DNA of 64,000 bases from Ottelia alismoides (GCA_037367405.1 JAZKJV010005760.1:186001-250000), one strand, 5' to 3'; counted from the first letter of the stretch, positions 8,877 through 19,537 are shown. Numbers and translations are program-made. Notes: generated from the letters alone by a model not told the origin.

Positions 8877-10301
8877 TCAGGGTGTAAATGAACCAAACCT
8901 GTCTGGGTCCAGTTCGGTTCGTTTACGTAGGTATATAGGTCAAGTTCGGCTCGATTCGATAAGATTAAAACCATGTTCAGGTTCGGTCGATTCGGTTGAG
9001 GTTCCGAAGGTTCGGTTCGTTAAAGGTTCATTATATACATAGTGAATGGGCACAGGTTAAGTTGGTGAAGGTTCGGTTCGATTCGTTAAAGGTTCGATTA
9101 TATACAAAGTGAATGGGCACAAGATTACAATAAATGAACACAACAAATGCCTTGTTTCAGCACAATTTAGGCTTGTTTATATGTGAAGTGTCGTCTCCTT
9201 TTACAACCTTTATAAAGAGGCATATACATCTAATTGAAAATAATAGTCTCTATACAAATAACATTCCCATTATCTCTACAAATAAACATATAGCCCTAAA
9301 AAAATCACAAGATGAACTGGATTGCCAGAAAATCATAGCTCAGATATGTGAAGTATATACCATCATTCGTGTCGATGCGGGTTGTTGTTGCCTGCGAGGA
9401 GGAGAGGAGCGTCGGGTCGCCAACTCGCTAGACGAGAGGCTTGATGCCGCTTAAAGGAGTAGGAGGGGCTGCGGGGGCTGCTAGCCTTAGGAGGAGAAGC
9501 ACGAGGGGGGGAACGGTTGCGGCGGCCGCGTGGAGAGGGGGAGCGGGAACAACGGCTGCAGTGGCCTCGTGGAGAGGGGGAGCAGGAGCAGGACCGGTTG
9601 GAGGAGGGGATGCGACCCCAGCGGTTGCCTGAAGGTGGAGTAGGGTTGCGCGACGGTCGCTTGGAGAGGGGAGAGGGTGTGACGGCCGCGTGGAAAGGGG
9701 GAGCGGGAGCAGGGCCGGTTGGAGCAGGGGATGCGGCACCTGCGGTGGCCTGAAGGTGGAGTAGGTTGCGCGGCGATCGCTTGGAGAGGGGAGCGGGTGC
9801 GGCGGCCACGTGGAGAGGGGGAGCGGGAGCAGGGTTGGTTGGAGGAGTGGATGCGGCACCTGCGATGGCCTGGATGTGGAGTAGGTTGCGCGACGGCCTC
9901 TAGGTAGGAGGAGGAGGGTTGCGTCGGTGTGCGTAGATTAGAGGAAATAGAAGAGGAGAGGCGGTTGTGGTATGTGTTTCTGTGGATTACGAATTTATGA
10001 ATGTTAGGGAATATGGACCTTTAGTTTCTGAAAATTGAATATAAAATTATATATAAGGGTTACTTGTGACTTGTGAGCTTTATATGAGGTCTCAATTCCC
10101 AAAGTATATTATATATATGTATAATTATTTATATATATTTATTTATATCGAACTATTAACGAACCGAACCTAAACGAACCTACCATTTCAAGGTTCGGTT
10201 CGTTTATGTAAACGAGCCCAAAGTTGTGTTAAGGTTCGGTTCGTTTATTATCGAATCGAACCTGAGCGAATATCGAACCTGAGATTTTTCTGACAGCCCT
10301 A
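8877..10301. mobile_element. hAT-like non-autonomous DNA transposon inside copy 0 gag-pol
   Basis: The ends are TCAGGGTGTAAATG on the left and, reading inward from the right, TAGGGCTGTCAGAAA. They are flanked by 8-bp near-duplicates gttgttga (8,869-8,876) and gctgctga (10,302-10,309), which differ by two C/T transitions. Subterminal copies of aggttcggttcg occur near both ends. Length about 1,425 bp. No transposase is visible. The centre is a GC-rich tandem repeat. A relative lies at 49,127-49,919. TIR style and 8-bp duplications suggest the hAT superfamily. Confidence 0.72.
9530..9900. repeat. GC-rich tandem repeat, about 120-bp unit, within the hAT-like element
   Basis: A unit starting ggagagggggagc occurs at 9,571, 9,692 and 9,812, spaced 121 and 120 bp apart, with a short related start at 9,532. 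Each unit contains a gagcaggr..ggttgg block, a ggatgcgrc block and a ggtggagtagg-ttgcgcg block. Open frames on both strands (for example proline/serine-rich on the minus strand, 9,428-9,859) come from this composition and do not look like genes. Confidence 0.8.
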
Positions 10302-11668
10302 GCTGCTGAACGTGCATGCTCCTGAGTTACCGTATGAAGTTGTTCCTGCCTCTCTGGTATAATGCTCGAGCCGGCCACACTTTGTGTCTGTCTCTGCGGC
10401 CTCATGAATTTGGAGTTCCCACCGCAGAAACTCCCCGTACGTTGTGTCTATGGTCGAGAGGGTTGTGGTTGAGGTCGAGGTGCACTAGAAGCTTGGGTGG
10501 TGACCCCACTGATGGTACAGAAAACACTGCACTGACGGGGTAGGCATAACGGACGTGTCGGTGCTCCGAGTCGGTCTTGTTGTGGGTCTCTCCACTCCAT
10601 GTGACCTATATAGTTGTGTTGTATTGGTGCCATGTCTGGCAAGTGCTCCTCCCAAGGTAGTCACGGGAGATGAGCGGGCACTGCCAAAAATGTTGATCCT
10701 GAAGGGTGGAATCATTTGGCTGACCTCTGGTGCTGAAATGGTCACCGTATCGGTCCAGATGATCGTTGTGGTACATCTGTTGCCTCAGAAGAACTCCCGA
10801 AACGTCTCTCTCTAATATCCTTGAACTTCTCCGCTTCATCAGTTGCCTCGGAGATGGATGTGAGGCGCAATCCAGCTAGCTTCTCCTGTACCTCTTCCCT
10901 CATTCTCCTGATGAACTTCTCCAGATTCTCCTGTGGAAATGCAGCCGATGCTGGTGTGTGGCGGGACAACTCAGTGTAGCGTACAAAATATTGTTTAGCT
11001 GTCATCCGTCCATGGCTAAGCTCTGTAAAAACTTGACGTTGGGACTCCTTTCACTTCCCAGAGAAGAAGTGAGATCTGAAGCTAGTCTTGAAATTGTCCA
11101 TGGTGGGCTCACGCCGCCCCATTCAGAAACTATCGCCTCGCATCTCTTGGTGCGCGAATCATACGGAGTACCTTTACCACTTTCTTCAACCACTGCTCTG
11201 CCTCATTTTGGGTCCATGTGCCCTTGAACTCGGGCACATTAGCTCATTGATACGATGTGAAAACCAACTGATGCCTATGTACGACAGTGGTCGTGCACTA
11301 TCTCATCTGCAGAAGGTACAAGATTCTGCTCCCAACCATGATCTCCATCATCAGCTACATATGTTGGTATCCCCTTAGGCAGGACATCGAATTGAGACTG
11401 CTACACCTCCACGGACTGCGGTTGCTCCTGTGGTGTTCCATCCTGAGAAGGATGGTAGGTGAAGTCGGACAACTCCTCGAATCTCATCTCTATATCTCTC
11501 TACATGTTAGCTATCTTTGTCTATTGAGCCAAAATATGATCTCCATGGCCTCTTATCTCCAGTTGTCGATCCCTCATAGCAGTCTGTCTGCTACTATTGA
11601 AGGTCTGTAAATGCAACCATAATACGTTCGAATCAGTCTGCTATTTCTTGACCAACCCTAGGCGTCAT
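10302..11668 (-). pseudogene. Chromovirus copy 0 gag
   Basis: The best-preserved piece is 11,005-10,742, which reads like a retrotransposon Gag core (YFVRYTELSRHTPASAAF, ENLEKFIRRMREEVQEKL). A degenerate zinc knuckle lies at about 10,530-10,505 (VQCFLYHQWGHH, with the second Cys lost). The likely start is the ATG at 11,668-11,666 (MTPRVGQE), but stops follow within a dozen codons and several frame changes are present. Gag forms the particle in which reverse transcription takes place. Copy 1 lacks this region entirely. Confidence 0.75.
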
Positions 11669-11906
11669 GGTTCTACACAAGAATTAATATCATTAGTCAT
11701 AACAGTGGTTATTGCAAGTATAATTGATTATGTTTTTCTCTTCTTGAGATTACTATATGGATATTAAATGCAAAAGGTGACACATGTGGTTATTGAATTC
11801 GGAAGTCATTCTTTCCCCCTCAGACTCACGACAAGTCGGTGGACTATCGCTATCCGAGAAGTTATTGCAATCGAAATTCTGCGAATGTGTGTAGCGGGGT
11901 ACCTCT
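11669..11906 (-). other. Chromovirus copy 0 untranslated leader
   Basis: Lies between the primer site and the gag ATG and matches the copy 1 leader (3,780-4,015), with shared blocks actcacgacaagtcgg and tcgctatccgag. No coding sequence seen. Confidence 0.65.
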
Positions 11907-11918
11907 GCTCTAATACCA
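11907..11918 (-). promoter_or_regulatory. Primer binding site, copy 0 (one base changed)
   Basis: Minus-strand TGGTATTAGAGC differs from the copy 1 site TGGTATCAGAGC by one C-to-T change. It sits immediately beside the LTR end at about 11,920. Confidence 0.85.
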
Positions 11919-11919
11919 T

Positions 11920-13080
11920 TACGGTCGTGCCCTGGAATCCGGATTACCCGTTTACACAGCATTCACATTATTTGATTCACGAATGATTGCATCAAGTGAC
12001 GAAAATACAAGGAAATTTTGCGCAATTTGAATGACATTCACAATGACAATAAGCCACATCAATACATATGTCATCAAAGAAACATTGCATTAATTCTCAT
12101 ATAGTATAACATGTATCAAAAAAAATTTATCATTTTATACATGTATCCCAAAAATATGACAGAAGAGAAAGTAAACACAAAAGAGATACACTTATCTGTA
12201 CAAAGCTATCATATGTACCATTAAAAGGCAATCGTCGTCTGAACAGCAAAACCTAAGAGACCTGCTGACCGAGCTATTGTGCCTCATGCACCTTCCCTGT
12301 CATCCATGTTAGGGACAAGGAGACGTTAATAAATGTTGAGTACAAACATTAAATATTAAAAATAAACATGAGTATAAGTGGTTACAAAAGGAAGCGTAAT
12401 GACTTCATATAATAATTTAACTACTTGCATAAAAAGAATGTTATCTAACTACTCAGTATATTAATCCCTTTTTTACTAACCATACCCCAAGATCAATGTT
12501 TAATAATTTCATCTACTAACCATAAGGTAATGTTGGAGTAAGAGATCTGGATACAAGTCATGTCCTTTCATTGATATCATTTATATGATGTAGTGATAGA
12601 TCATTTCAAGATTATTTCCATGTCACGATCTCTATCCTCGCCAAAACCTACTGGCGAAATAGTAACCAAACTCAAGCTGTGAAGAAGCCCCATAAGGGAC
12701 TCATTTGTCTCGCTTCCCCAATGGAAGGCGGTCTAGGGGAAAGCTAGGAAAAACTCCAACTATGACCCTTGAGACGGGTGGGATAGACTCTCTGGTCCGA
12801 GTCACTCCACTCCTGCCCGAACTAGTGTAGGAACGGGCTAAAGAAGCTTGAAGAAAACCGAAGGGTCCTCCAGCATAGGATCCCTAGCAAAACTCAGGGT
12901 CAGCAGAACTGGTCTAGCGAAAACACATGGATCCTAGGGAAGCGGAAAATTACGAGCTCGCGATAAAATCGGGGAAGGGACTGGGATCCTAGACCCACGC
13001 ACTAGGCGGCCGCTGCTCAATCTGAACATCCTTATTCCAGCCTAGTTGAGGCTCACCGCACCCTCGCACGGTCAGGTGTA
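11920..13080 (-). repeat. 5' LTR of chromovirus copy 0, truncated
   Basis: Starts (plus strand) with tacggtcgtgccctggaatcc and keeps the ggattacccgtttac block of the LTR end. It continues through AT-rich sequence to the GC-rich core (about 12,630-13,075: gactgggatcctagaccc, cactaggcggccgctgct). The recognisable match stops just after tcgcacggtcagg. About 2.9 kb of the expected LTR, including U3, is missing or unrecognisable. Confidence 0.75.
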
Positions 13081-13775
13081 AGGGGCATCTCGACCGACCA
13101 AATGTCTGCTGCTACGGATTCACAATTTAGATTCCAACCCACATCACCGAAATCAATCCCAAATCAGATCATATACCAAATTCTGGCAACATGGATTTAA
13201 TGGCACAAAGCATATATGATCAGAGACCTCTATAAGAAAATGATGGTAAATGACCCATATTTGAATTTTAAACAAATATAATCTTACTGCTTAATCTTGC
13301 ATATACTAATTTAGGTTGAATTTATTGTCTGATTGTTATATTAAGTGAATTTAAACGTGCTACCTCTTCATGTGAGGATTTCTAAATTGTCATTGTAATG
13401 ACCTGAGCCATGTTTCAAAACTTCATTTCCGATGGAGAAAAACATCTCGTAGTGATTTGCTTGTTGTAGTCAAAAACTGGATTACAACCATAAGCATTTA
13501 ACTCTTTTAGGAGCCTATTCTAAACCCTCGTTTCAGCTAGACACTGTTAAAGTTGAGGTGTTTCTACCCTTTTAAAATACCGACCCATGGCAGAGTTCAT
13601 ATTCTCCATCATGCTTACTTTTCATCGTGTTAATATTTGATGCTGCAGTTCCACGTTTTTCATCAGGTCCATGGCTCTGATATTTTTTGGGAGAACCCTA
13701 ATATAGCTTCATTCTCTGACAGATTCTAGTTGAGAAAATTTGCGATTATTGCTTCTTGCATCTATCTGCAAGTAC
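13081..13775. other. Unassigned AT-rich stretch, no gene seen
   Basis: Between the truncated LTR of copy 0 and the integrase fragment of copy 2. I see no coding region, no LTR end and no match to other parts of the window. It may be host sequence, a diverged LTR piece or an unknown element. Confidence 0.4.
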
Positions 13776-14072
13776 ATCTAAACCAGTATCGGCATGGCAA
13801 GGGTCCTAGAAGGACCATCTGCCGTTGATAGAATTCGTGTACAACAACAGCTATCATTCCAATATCGGCATGGCACCATTCGAAATCCTGTATAAGCGAA
13901 GATGCCTCACACCTCTCATTTGACATGAGGTAGGTGATCATGCTCTTTACTCCGTAGATCTCCTGGAAGAGACTTTGCGAGGGTTGTTGATCTTGTGAGA
14001 CGGAAGCCTCTGACGACACAGAGTTGCCAGAAGAGCTATGCGGACTGTAGGAAAAGAGATTTGGAGTTCCGG
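13776..14072 (+). pseudogene. Chromovirus copy 2, integrase C-terminal part
   Basis: Plus-strand reading matches copy 1 integrase residues from about 274: [49 protein letters not shown]. It carries several stops (TAG for the Trp of GSW, TGA in the SWREV equivalent) and a frame change near 13,975. It is 5'-truncated: catalytic Asp and Glu residues are absent. It ends GAG TTC CGG at 14,072, where the putative intron starts. Confidence 0.85.
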
Positions 14073-14163
14073 GTAATCCGATCCTTTTTTCTTAATCAAA
14101 TTGCATATATGGTTTATTTAGATTCAACTTAATCTCATACTAATGAAATTCTTGAAATTACAT
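14073..14163 (+). other. Putative pol intron, second copy (copy 2), acceptor decayed
   Basis: This lies at the same codon junction as 697-786: EFR before it and VGDWVF after it. The donor GTAATC is intact and the branch-type TACTAAT is at 14,138-14,144 within a conserved block ttcaacttaatctcatact. The position of the acceptor AG in copy 1 reads AT here (14,162-14,163). The 5' half has diverged strongly, as intron sequence would, while the branch region has not. Length 91 against 90. Confidence 0.72.
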
Positions 14164-14570
14164 GTGGGAGATTGGGTATTCCTACAAGTATCTCCCATGA
14201 AGGGAATACAAAGATTTGGTGTTCGTGGTAAGCTGGCACCACAGTATGTTGGACCGTTCGAGATTCTTGCTAGAGTGGGGAAGGTGGCTTACTGAGTAGC
14301 ACTTCCTCCACACCTTTCTATTATACACGATATATTCCACATATCCAACCTGAGGAAGTATGTATACGACTCTCGAGACGTCATCAGCTGCGAGAACTTG
14401 AACGTGGAGCCGGATTTGACATATGAGGAGAGGCCAGTGCAGATCCTTCACAGTGTTGTGAAGAAGCTTCGCAGTAAGGAGATTCCCTTGGTAAAGGTGC
14501 TTTGGCACCGACATGGTGTCGAAGAGGCGACATGGGAGACTGAAGTAGACATGCGGGCACGATATTTGTA
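14164..14570 (+). pseudogene. Chromovirus copy 2, chromodomain exon
   Basis: Encodes VGDWVFLQVSPMKG, GKLAPQYVGPFEILARVGKVAY and, downstream, the chromodomain VLWHRHGVEEATWETEVDM. One premature TGA replaces the Arg after VAY (about 14,293). The C-terminal RYPQLF of copy 1 is cut and the frame runs into the LTR start at 14,571. The ATG-started open frame 14,398-14,592 is part of this exon. Confidence 0.85.
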
Positions 14571-16078
14571 TGTAACATTCAGGTCCAGTTAAAACCGAAC
14601 CCAACCCAATTAGGGTCCATTTAACGCAATAAAGTTATTAGACAATATTAAATAACTTATCGATCAATTGATCATGAATCAAAAGTTGTTCAGGCAAAAT
14701 TGACTAAAGTCGAACGCATCGTAATGCGTGTCGCGAAAAAGCCGCAACGCAAATTTGGAAACCGCAAAACAAATCGAGACCACCTAAAAATTTGATTCGA
14801 CGAAACAAGACCAACGGAATCGATCGTTTGCCAATCGGAGAGCATTTGGTATTTTAATTTCACAAAATTTAATCCCAAACCAAAATCGTATCTTGAAATT
14901 TTCGGGCATTCAAAACCGACAAAAAATATATCAACATTATACTCATATTGATCGTAGTTCAGAGACGATCAAATCGAGATATTGCGCATCGAAATCGGAA
15001 ACTTGAAATGCGAATACGGTCCACTTTAAGAATGACAAATAAAGAGAGATTTTTAAAAAATAAAATAAAAAATTTTAATTCTTAGTGTTGTTAAAAAAAG
15101 AGAAGGGAAATTTATACACCATATAATCATGACATCATGGGTGATCTCATAGTCAATGATGTCATTAGTGACATCATTTGTGTTGATGTCATGGCTGACA
15201 TCATATGAGAAGCTTCCTCCCTCTTTCCCTATCCCATTTCCTCTCTTCTCATGTTCTTCCTATTTCTCCAAAATTTCCAACGAGAAGGAGAGCCACATCC
15301 CCTCTCTTCTCTTTCCCTTGTCATTATCTCATCTTTCCCTCTTCTATTTCTCTACAACCAAGGAATCGCAGCCCCTTTCTTGCTGGAAAGCTTCCTGAGA
15401 AGCCCCAAATTCCAGCCTCTTGTTGCTGCTTCTTCAACCTGGAGGAAGCTACTGCAAATCCAGGCATCTGAAGGCCTTGGAGCTGCTCCAAATCACCAAC
15501 TATAGCCTGCAAATAGATCTTCATTTAGAGATCTAATTAGGTACAATCCCATCTCTTCTCTTTACTGCCATACATGTGAAAGTTAGACATTCTTTTGTTG
15601 CCATTCATATATTTCTAAAAGCCTTAAATCTAATATTAAAGATTTAATGAACAACTAAACCATTCTCTTGTTGCTGCATTCGTGTCTTTCTATTACCAAG
15701 TTGCCTAAAAATTTTGGGTGTGATTGGTATGTATTCCAAGATTTTGTGAAACAGAAAAATTCTGTTTATAATTGGGAATGAAAGATATAACAAACAGGTA
15801 AATCTTATATGTGGCCTCGAATATCCTAGATTTTATACAACTATTTGTAATAATTCTAGAGTTGGTATAAGTCACTCCCAGTGTAAATGAATCATGATAC
15901 ACAACTTTTAAATGAATATTACTCAAACAATAACAAGATATATGTATCAGAAAGGGGACTTCATCACCTATACTTATGGAAGTTGTGAGCATGGAACCCA
16001 ACCACAACTGCAATATGAATGGGATAACAAACAGGTTAGGATACAAGATATATATATATATAATAGTAATAGTATAAT
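14571..16078 (+). repeat. 3' LTR of chromovirus copy 2, first part
   Basis: Begins TGTAACATTCAGG directly after the chromodomain, matching the inverted U3 start of copy 1 at 8,089. Shared blocks include caataaagttatt, gagaccacc, gaccaacggaatcga and the diverged gagacgatcaa region. It includes a cluster of TGACATCA motifs at 15,127-15,206. It is interrupted at 16,078 by a small LTR element with duplication ataat and resumes after 18,697. Confidence 0.8.
15127..15206 (+). promoter_or_regulatory. Clustered TGACATCA motifs in LTR U3
   Basis: Within about 80 bp the octamer TGACATCA occurs three times and its complement TGATGTCA twice. One pair forms a perfect inverted repeat (tgatgtca-ttag-tgacatca). 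TGAC-type octamers are typical bZIP-factor sites in plants, so this may be an enhancer of the LTR promoter. I do not see the cluster at the same place in copies 1 or 3. Confidence 0.5.
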
Positions 16079-16411
16079 TGTTAGAAAATCGGAAGCGGAA
16101 GCGATAATGATAAACAGAGCAATAGAACAAGAAAGATAAACATCAAAGAACACAAAAGATTTTTACGTGGAACCCTACTCCGTGAGGAGCGGGATGAAAC
16201 CACGGGAGAAGCCCCTTAACTGGGCGTGTTTGTCTATTGACTTTCTCATCTGTTACAGGAGGCCTGGGGCTCCTTATATAGCTTCCACAGGGCCTCCAAG
16301 TCCCACCACTAGGCGGTATGGGACTAAACTCAGTGGTGGGGTAAATGGATCTTGGAGAGATCCATTTACCCACCTATTACATAAGTGACGCATGCTCCAA
16401 ATATTCTAACA
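16079..16411 (-). repeat. 3' LTR of small LTR element A
   Basis: Identical by eye to 18,360-18,692. On the minus strand it carries a TATA box CTATATAAGG (around 16,271-16,282). A 76-codon open frame seen in both LTRs is a by-product of their identity. Confidence 0.92.
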
Positions 16412-16425
16412 CTCCCCCTCAAGCT
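16412..16425 (-). promoter_or_regulatory. Polypurine tract of small LTR element A
   Basis: Minus-strand AGCTTGAGGGGGAG lies immediately before the TGTTAG start of the 3' LTR. This is the usual second-strand primer and confirms minus orientation. The same tract is at 45,808-45,821 (copy C) and, slightly changed, at 36,027-36,040 (copy B). Confidence 0.88.
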
Positions 16426-18347
16426 GGAGCATGCAATGCTCAGCTTGGACAAACAGGAAGAAACTCAACTCACAATACATGACACTACAGACAATATCAA
16501 CCCAACGCGCACAGCTGCTGCAGTCGAGGACGCTGCTTCTCATGGCGTGCATGTGAGGAGGACGAACGGGGCTGGAGTGTCTATCTGGCTCAGAGAATGG
16601 TACTCTACTGTGGAGTCCCTATGATACCACATGAAAACCCTTGCCCTTAATGGCATAGGGAATAGTCCTCTGCTCTGGAGTCCCTATGGCTCACATGAAA
16701 GCTCTGGCCGACCAACAAGAATGACAAATGATTGGCATGCGTCATCGTCGAGTCTGAATCTGAAATTTGTAGAGTCTGAACATCTGACCGGTTTGGAAAG
16801 CTGATATCTGAATCTTGGAACAAGACCTGTGACTCTACATATACTCCCCCTTTCTCCCATACTGGTCGGAATGACGTTGTTGACCACGTTGGGAGAAGAT
16901 AAGATAATACATAATTATGGGGAAAAACAAACCATGAACTTGCGGCTTTTCATAAATTTTTTTAAGCCGTCTCATCATTTTTTTTTGAAACATTTTTTTA
17001 AGCCGTAACTCTCTTTTTTTTCCGGCTTTTTATCAACATTTTTTTAAACTATGCATACGGCTTTTGAGATATACACGGCCTTTTTTTTCTCATCATTTTT
17101 TTTTAAACTTTGCGTACGGCTTTTCTTGTACGCAGCCTTTTACCTTTTTTTTTTTCAAACCTCAGCCCATTTGGGCCTACAAAAGCTACCTCACCCTTTT
17201 TTTTTTTTGCAAATAGATCAGCCCACATGGGCACTTACACAAATAACCCGTTTTTTTTTTATTGTTTTGGACTGCCGCCGCAGCCTCCTTGGGCCCTTTT
17301 TTTTTTCTTTGCAAAACTATACTTCTCCCCCTTTTTTCTATCTCCTTTTTTTTTATACAGCCGTTCCCCCCCCCTTTTTTTTCTCGGCTGTCATTTGACC
17401 CCCTTTCCTTTTTTTTCTTTTACTCAAGCTCTCGGCCCACATGGCCCCTTTAACAAATAACACATTTTTTTTATAAACAACTTGGGCCCAAAGGGAGGGG
17501 AAACCCTAGGGTTTCTACGAGCCCGTATCTGGTGCCGCCGCCCCCATGGGGGTTCTTCTTCGCGGGACGCCAAGCATCTGGATCGTGAGGAAGATAGGCT
17601 TGCGCGAGGGCCTGGAGATCGCGCCTCTGCGCGATGGGAAGGACTTCCACCTGGTCGTGGCTGGGAGAGGCGCGCGAAGATCTGCTGGGAGGAGCGCCGC
17701 CTTGTGCCAAGAGCCCCGCCTGGGCTTGGAAACATCGCGCGAGGGAAGAGCCGGTCGAGAGGATAGAGCCTGAGGGCCGCGCGGCTGGATTTCGCGATCG
17801 TCGGCCGGGAAGGAGTGCGGCCATTGCCGCTGGATGTTGCAGGAGTTGCCGTCAGTGCCTCCTGAGCACGAGGGCGCCGCCAAAGGGTGCGGAGGTACCA
17901 TCGATATGGGGAGAGAACACGCGGCCTGGAACCGCCCTTTGTTAGGGCTGAAGAGATTCACCGTGGAGGGTGCCGCCTGGGCGTCTGTTTGCGGCAAGGG
18001 GCGAGCTGCGGCCTGGGATGCGCTCGCCCATCGCTGGGTTTGAAAGAGAAGATGCAGGGGAATCTCGCCGCCTTTTTTTTTTAAAGAAAAACACGTTGCT
18101 GCTTGAGATTGGGAAGACGATCCCTGAGCCCCGATTGAAGGGCTGTGCTGGAGATGGCTAATGCGCGAACTGCAGGATCGCCTGGGACGAAAGCGGCACA
18201 AAGAATATTTTTGATGAGGGTGTCTGGAGAAACCCTAAAACTTGCCTTGCTCACAGAAAGAATGAACAGAAATCCCACTCTGAATCTGATAATTGGTTCT
18301 CGGAAAAAATAATGAACCTATAAAAAAAATCCCCGAGAAACGAACCC
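16426..18347 (-). other. Non-coding interior of small LTR element A
   Basis: Three zones. 16,426-16,900 is shared with copies B and C and contains a twofold repeat around ggagtccctatg...cacatgaaa. 16,970-17,470 is a homopolymer-rich zone (long T runs on the plus strand). 17,490-18,080 is GC-rich and differs greatly from the equivalent zones of B and C. Long open frames here (for example 18,201-17,515, minus) reflect composition: they are not shared among copies and show no known domain. Confidence 0.7.
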
Positions 18348-18359
18348 GCTCTGATCCCA
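18348..18359 (-). promoter_or_regulatory. Primer binding site of small LTR element A
   Basis: Minus-strand TGGGATCAGAGC, one base off the tRNA-Met site; copy C has TGGTATCAGAG and copy B AGGTATCAGAGC at the same place. It adjoins the 5' LTR directly. Confidence 0.88.
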
Positions 18360-18692
18360 TGTTAGAAAATCGGAAGCGGAAGCGATAATGATAAACAGAG
18401 CAATAGAACAAGAAAGATAAACATCAAAGAACACAAAAGATTTTTACGTGGAACCCTACTCCGTGAGGAGCGGGATGAAACCACGGGAGAAGCCCCTTAA
18501 CTGGGCGTGTTTGTCTATTGACTTTCTCATCTGTTACAGGAGGCCTGGGGCTCCTTATATAGCTTCCACAGGGCCTCCAAGTCCCACCACTAGGCGGTAT
18601 GGGACTAAACTCAGTGGTGGGGTAAATGGATCTTGGAGAGATCCATTTACCCACCTATTACATAAGTGACGCATGCTCCAAATATTCTAACA
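18360..18692 (-). repeat. 5' LTR of small LTR element A
   Basis: Second LTR, identical by eye to 16,079-16,411 over 333 bp. Minus-strand TATA box near 18,552-18,563. Identity of both LTRs implies a very young insertion. Confidence 0.92.
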
Positions 18693-18697
18693 ATAAT

Positions 18698-19537
18698 ATA
18701 TTTGCAAAAGTACAGCTATGTAATCTCGCACCAACTCCTCTTACAAACACTAATAAATCATTGATGTAAATACATGCATTATGTAAAGGATAATAAAACC
18801 ATGTTCTCCTAGTGACATGAGAGAATTGTTGTGAGTAAATGGACATACTATATAACTATATCTATCGGTATGATCCCCGGACCCATCCCAAACACTTTTA
18901 AATCTCATGAGTATCATTAAAATCACAGTGTAATATAGTCCTTGATTTTAGATTTCATAAAGTAATGATGACAAATTGGGGGAAATTCTAAATTATTTTT
19001 TTAAAATACTAATCATCTTCATCAATGATCATTAGTGTAACTTGCTAAATGAATATAATTTATCACATTGATAGAATGGACTGTTCAATTAGACCTGTAG
19101 AGCCAATTGAATAGGATATAGAGATCCATGAACTTAGACGGCCAATAAGAATCAATGATGATTAATATTAGTGCCGGTCTTGGTGACCTTACACTTGACC
19201 GTGCGAGGGCACAGTGACCCTCAGTTGGGTGGGAGATAGAAAGCCCAGATAGGCCAGCGACCGCCTTGTGCGCGAGTCTAGGATCCCAGTCCGTTTCACG
19301 GTTTAACGCGAGCTCGCAGTGTTTTTACGTCTCATTGGGATCCCGACTTTTGACCACTTCCGCTGACCCTCTGTTTTAGGATACCCATGCGAGGGATCCT
19401 CGGTTATAGTTTTTCGTACAAGCTCGTTTGCCCGTACTAGTTGGGCCAGTTTCTAGAGTGATTTTTTCGGAGAATCTCTCACCCGTCTCAGTGGCGTAGT
19501 TTTGGAGTAGACCTATCCCTCTATTAGACCGTACTTC
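18698..19537 (+). repeat. 3' LTR of chromovirus copy 2, second part
   Basis: Continues the LTR after the small LTR element and includes the GC-rich core (about 19,165-19,533: gtctaggatcccagtcc, cacccgtctcagtggcgtag). The match ends abruptly at cgtacttctcgcg (19,537), where other copies go on with gagggtgagacggaag. Roughly the last 1.5 kb of the LTR is absent, replaced by the copia leader. Confidence 0.75.

Larger units (their letters stand above)
16079..18692 (-). mobile_element. Small non-coding LTR retrotransposon, copy A (recent insertion)
   Basis: Two 333-bp LTRs (16,079-16,411 and 18,360-18,692) that I read as identical, TG...CA ends, and the perfect 5-bp duplication ataat (16,074-16,078 and 18,693-18,697). 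Orientation is minus: a primer site TGGGATCAGAGC adjoins the right LTR (18,359-18,348) and a polypurine tract GAGGGGGAG adjoins the left LTR. The 1.95-kb interior has no gag or pol. It consists of a conserved 3' segment, a purine/pyrimidine-biased tract and a GC-rich block. It must have moved with proteins from another element. TRIM/LARD-like by structure. Confidence 0.92.

Noticed and set aside
9428..9859. Long proline/serine-rich open frames (143 and 148 codons) on the minus strand
   Set aside because: They lie in the GC-rich tandem repeat; overlapping frames on both strands have the same character, and there is no domain.
17515..18201. 228-codon minus-strand open frame in the small LTR element A
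   Set aside because: GC-rich composition keeps all frames open; the frame is not present in copies B or C and shows no recognisable domain.
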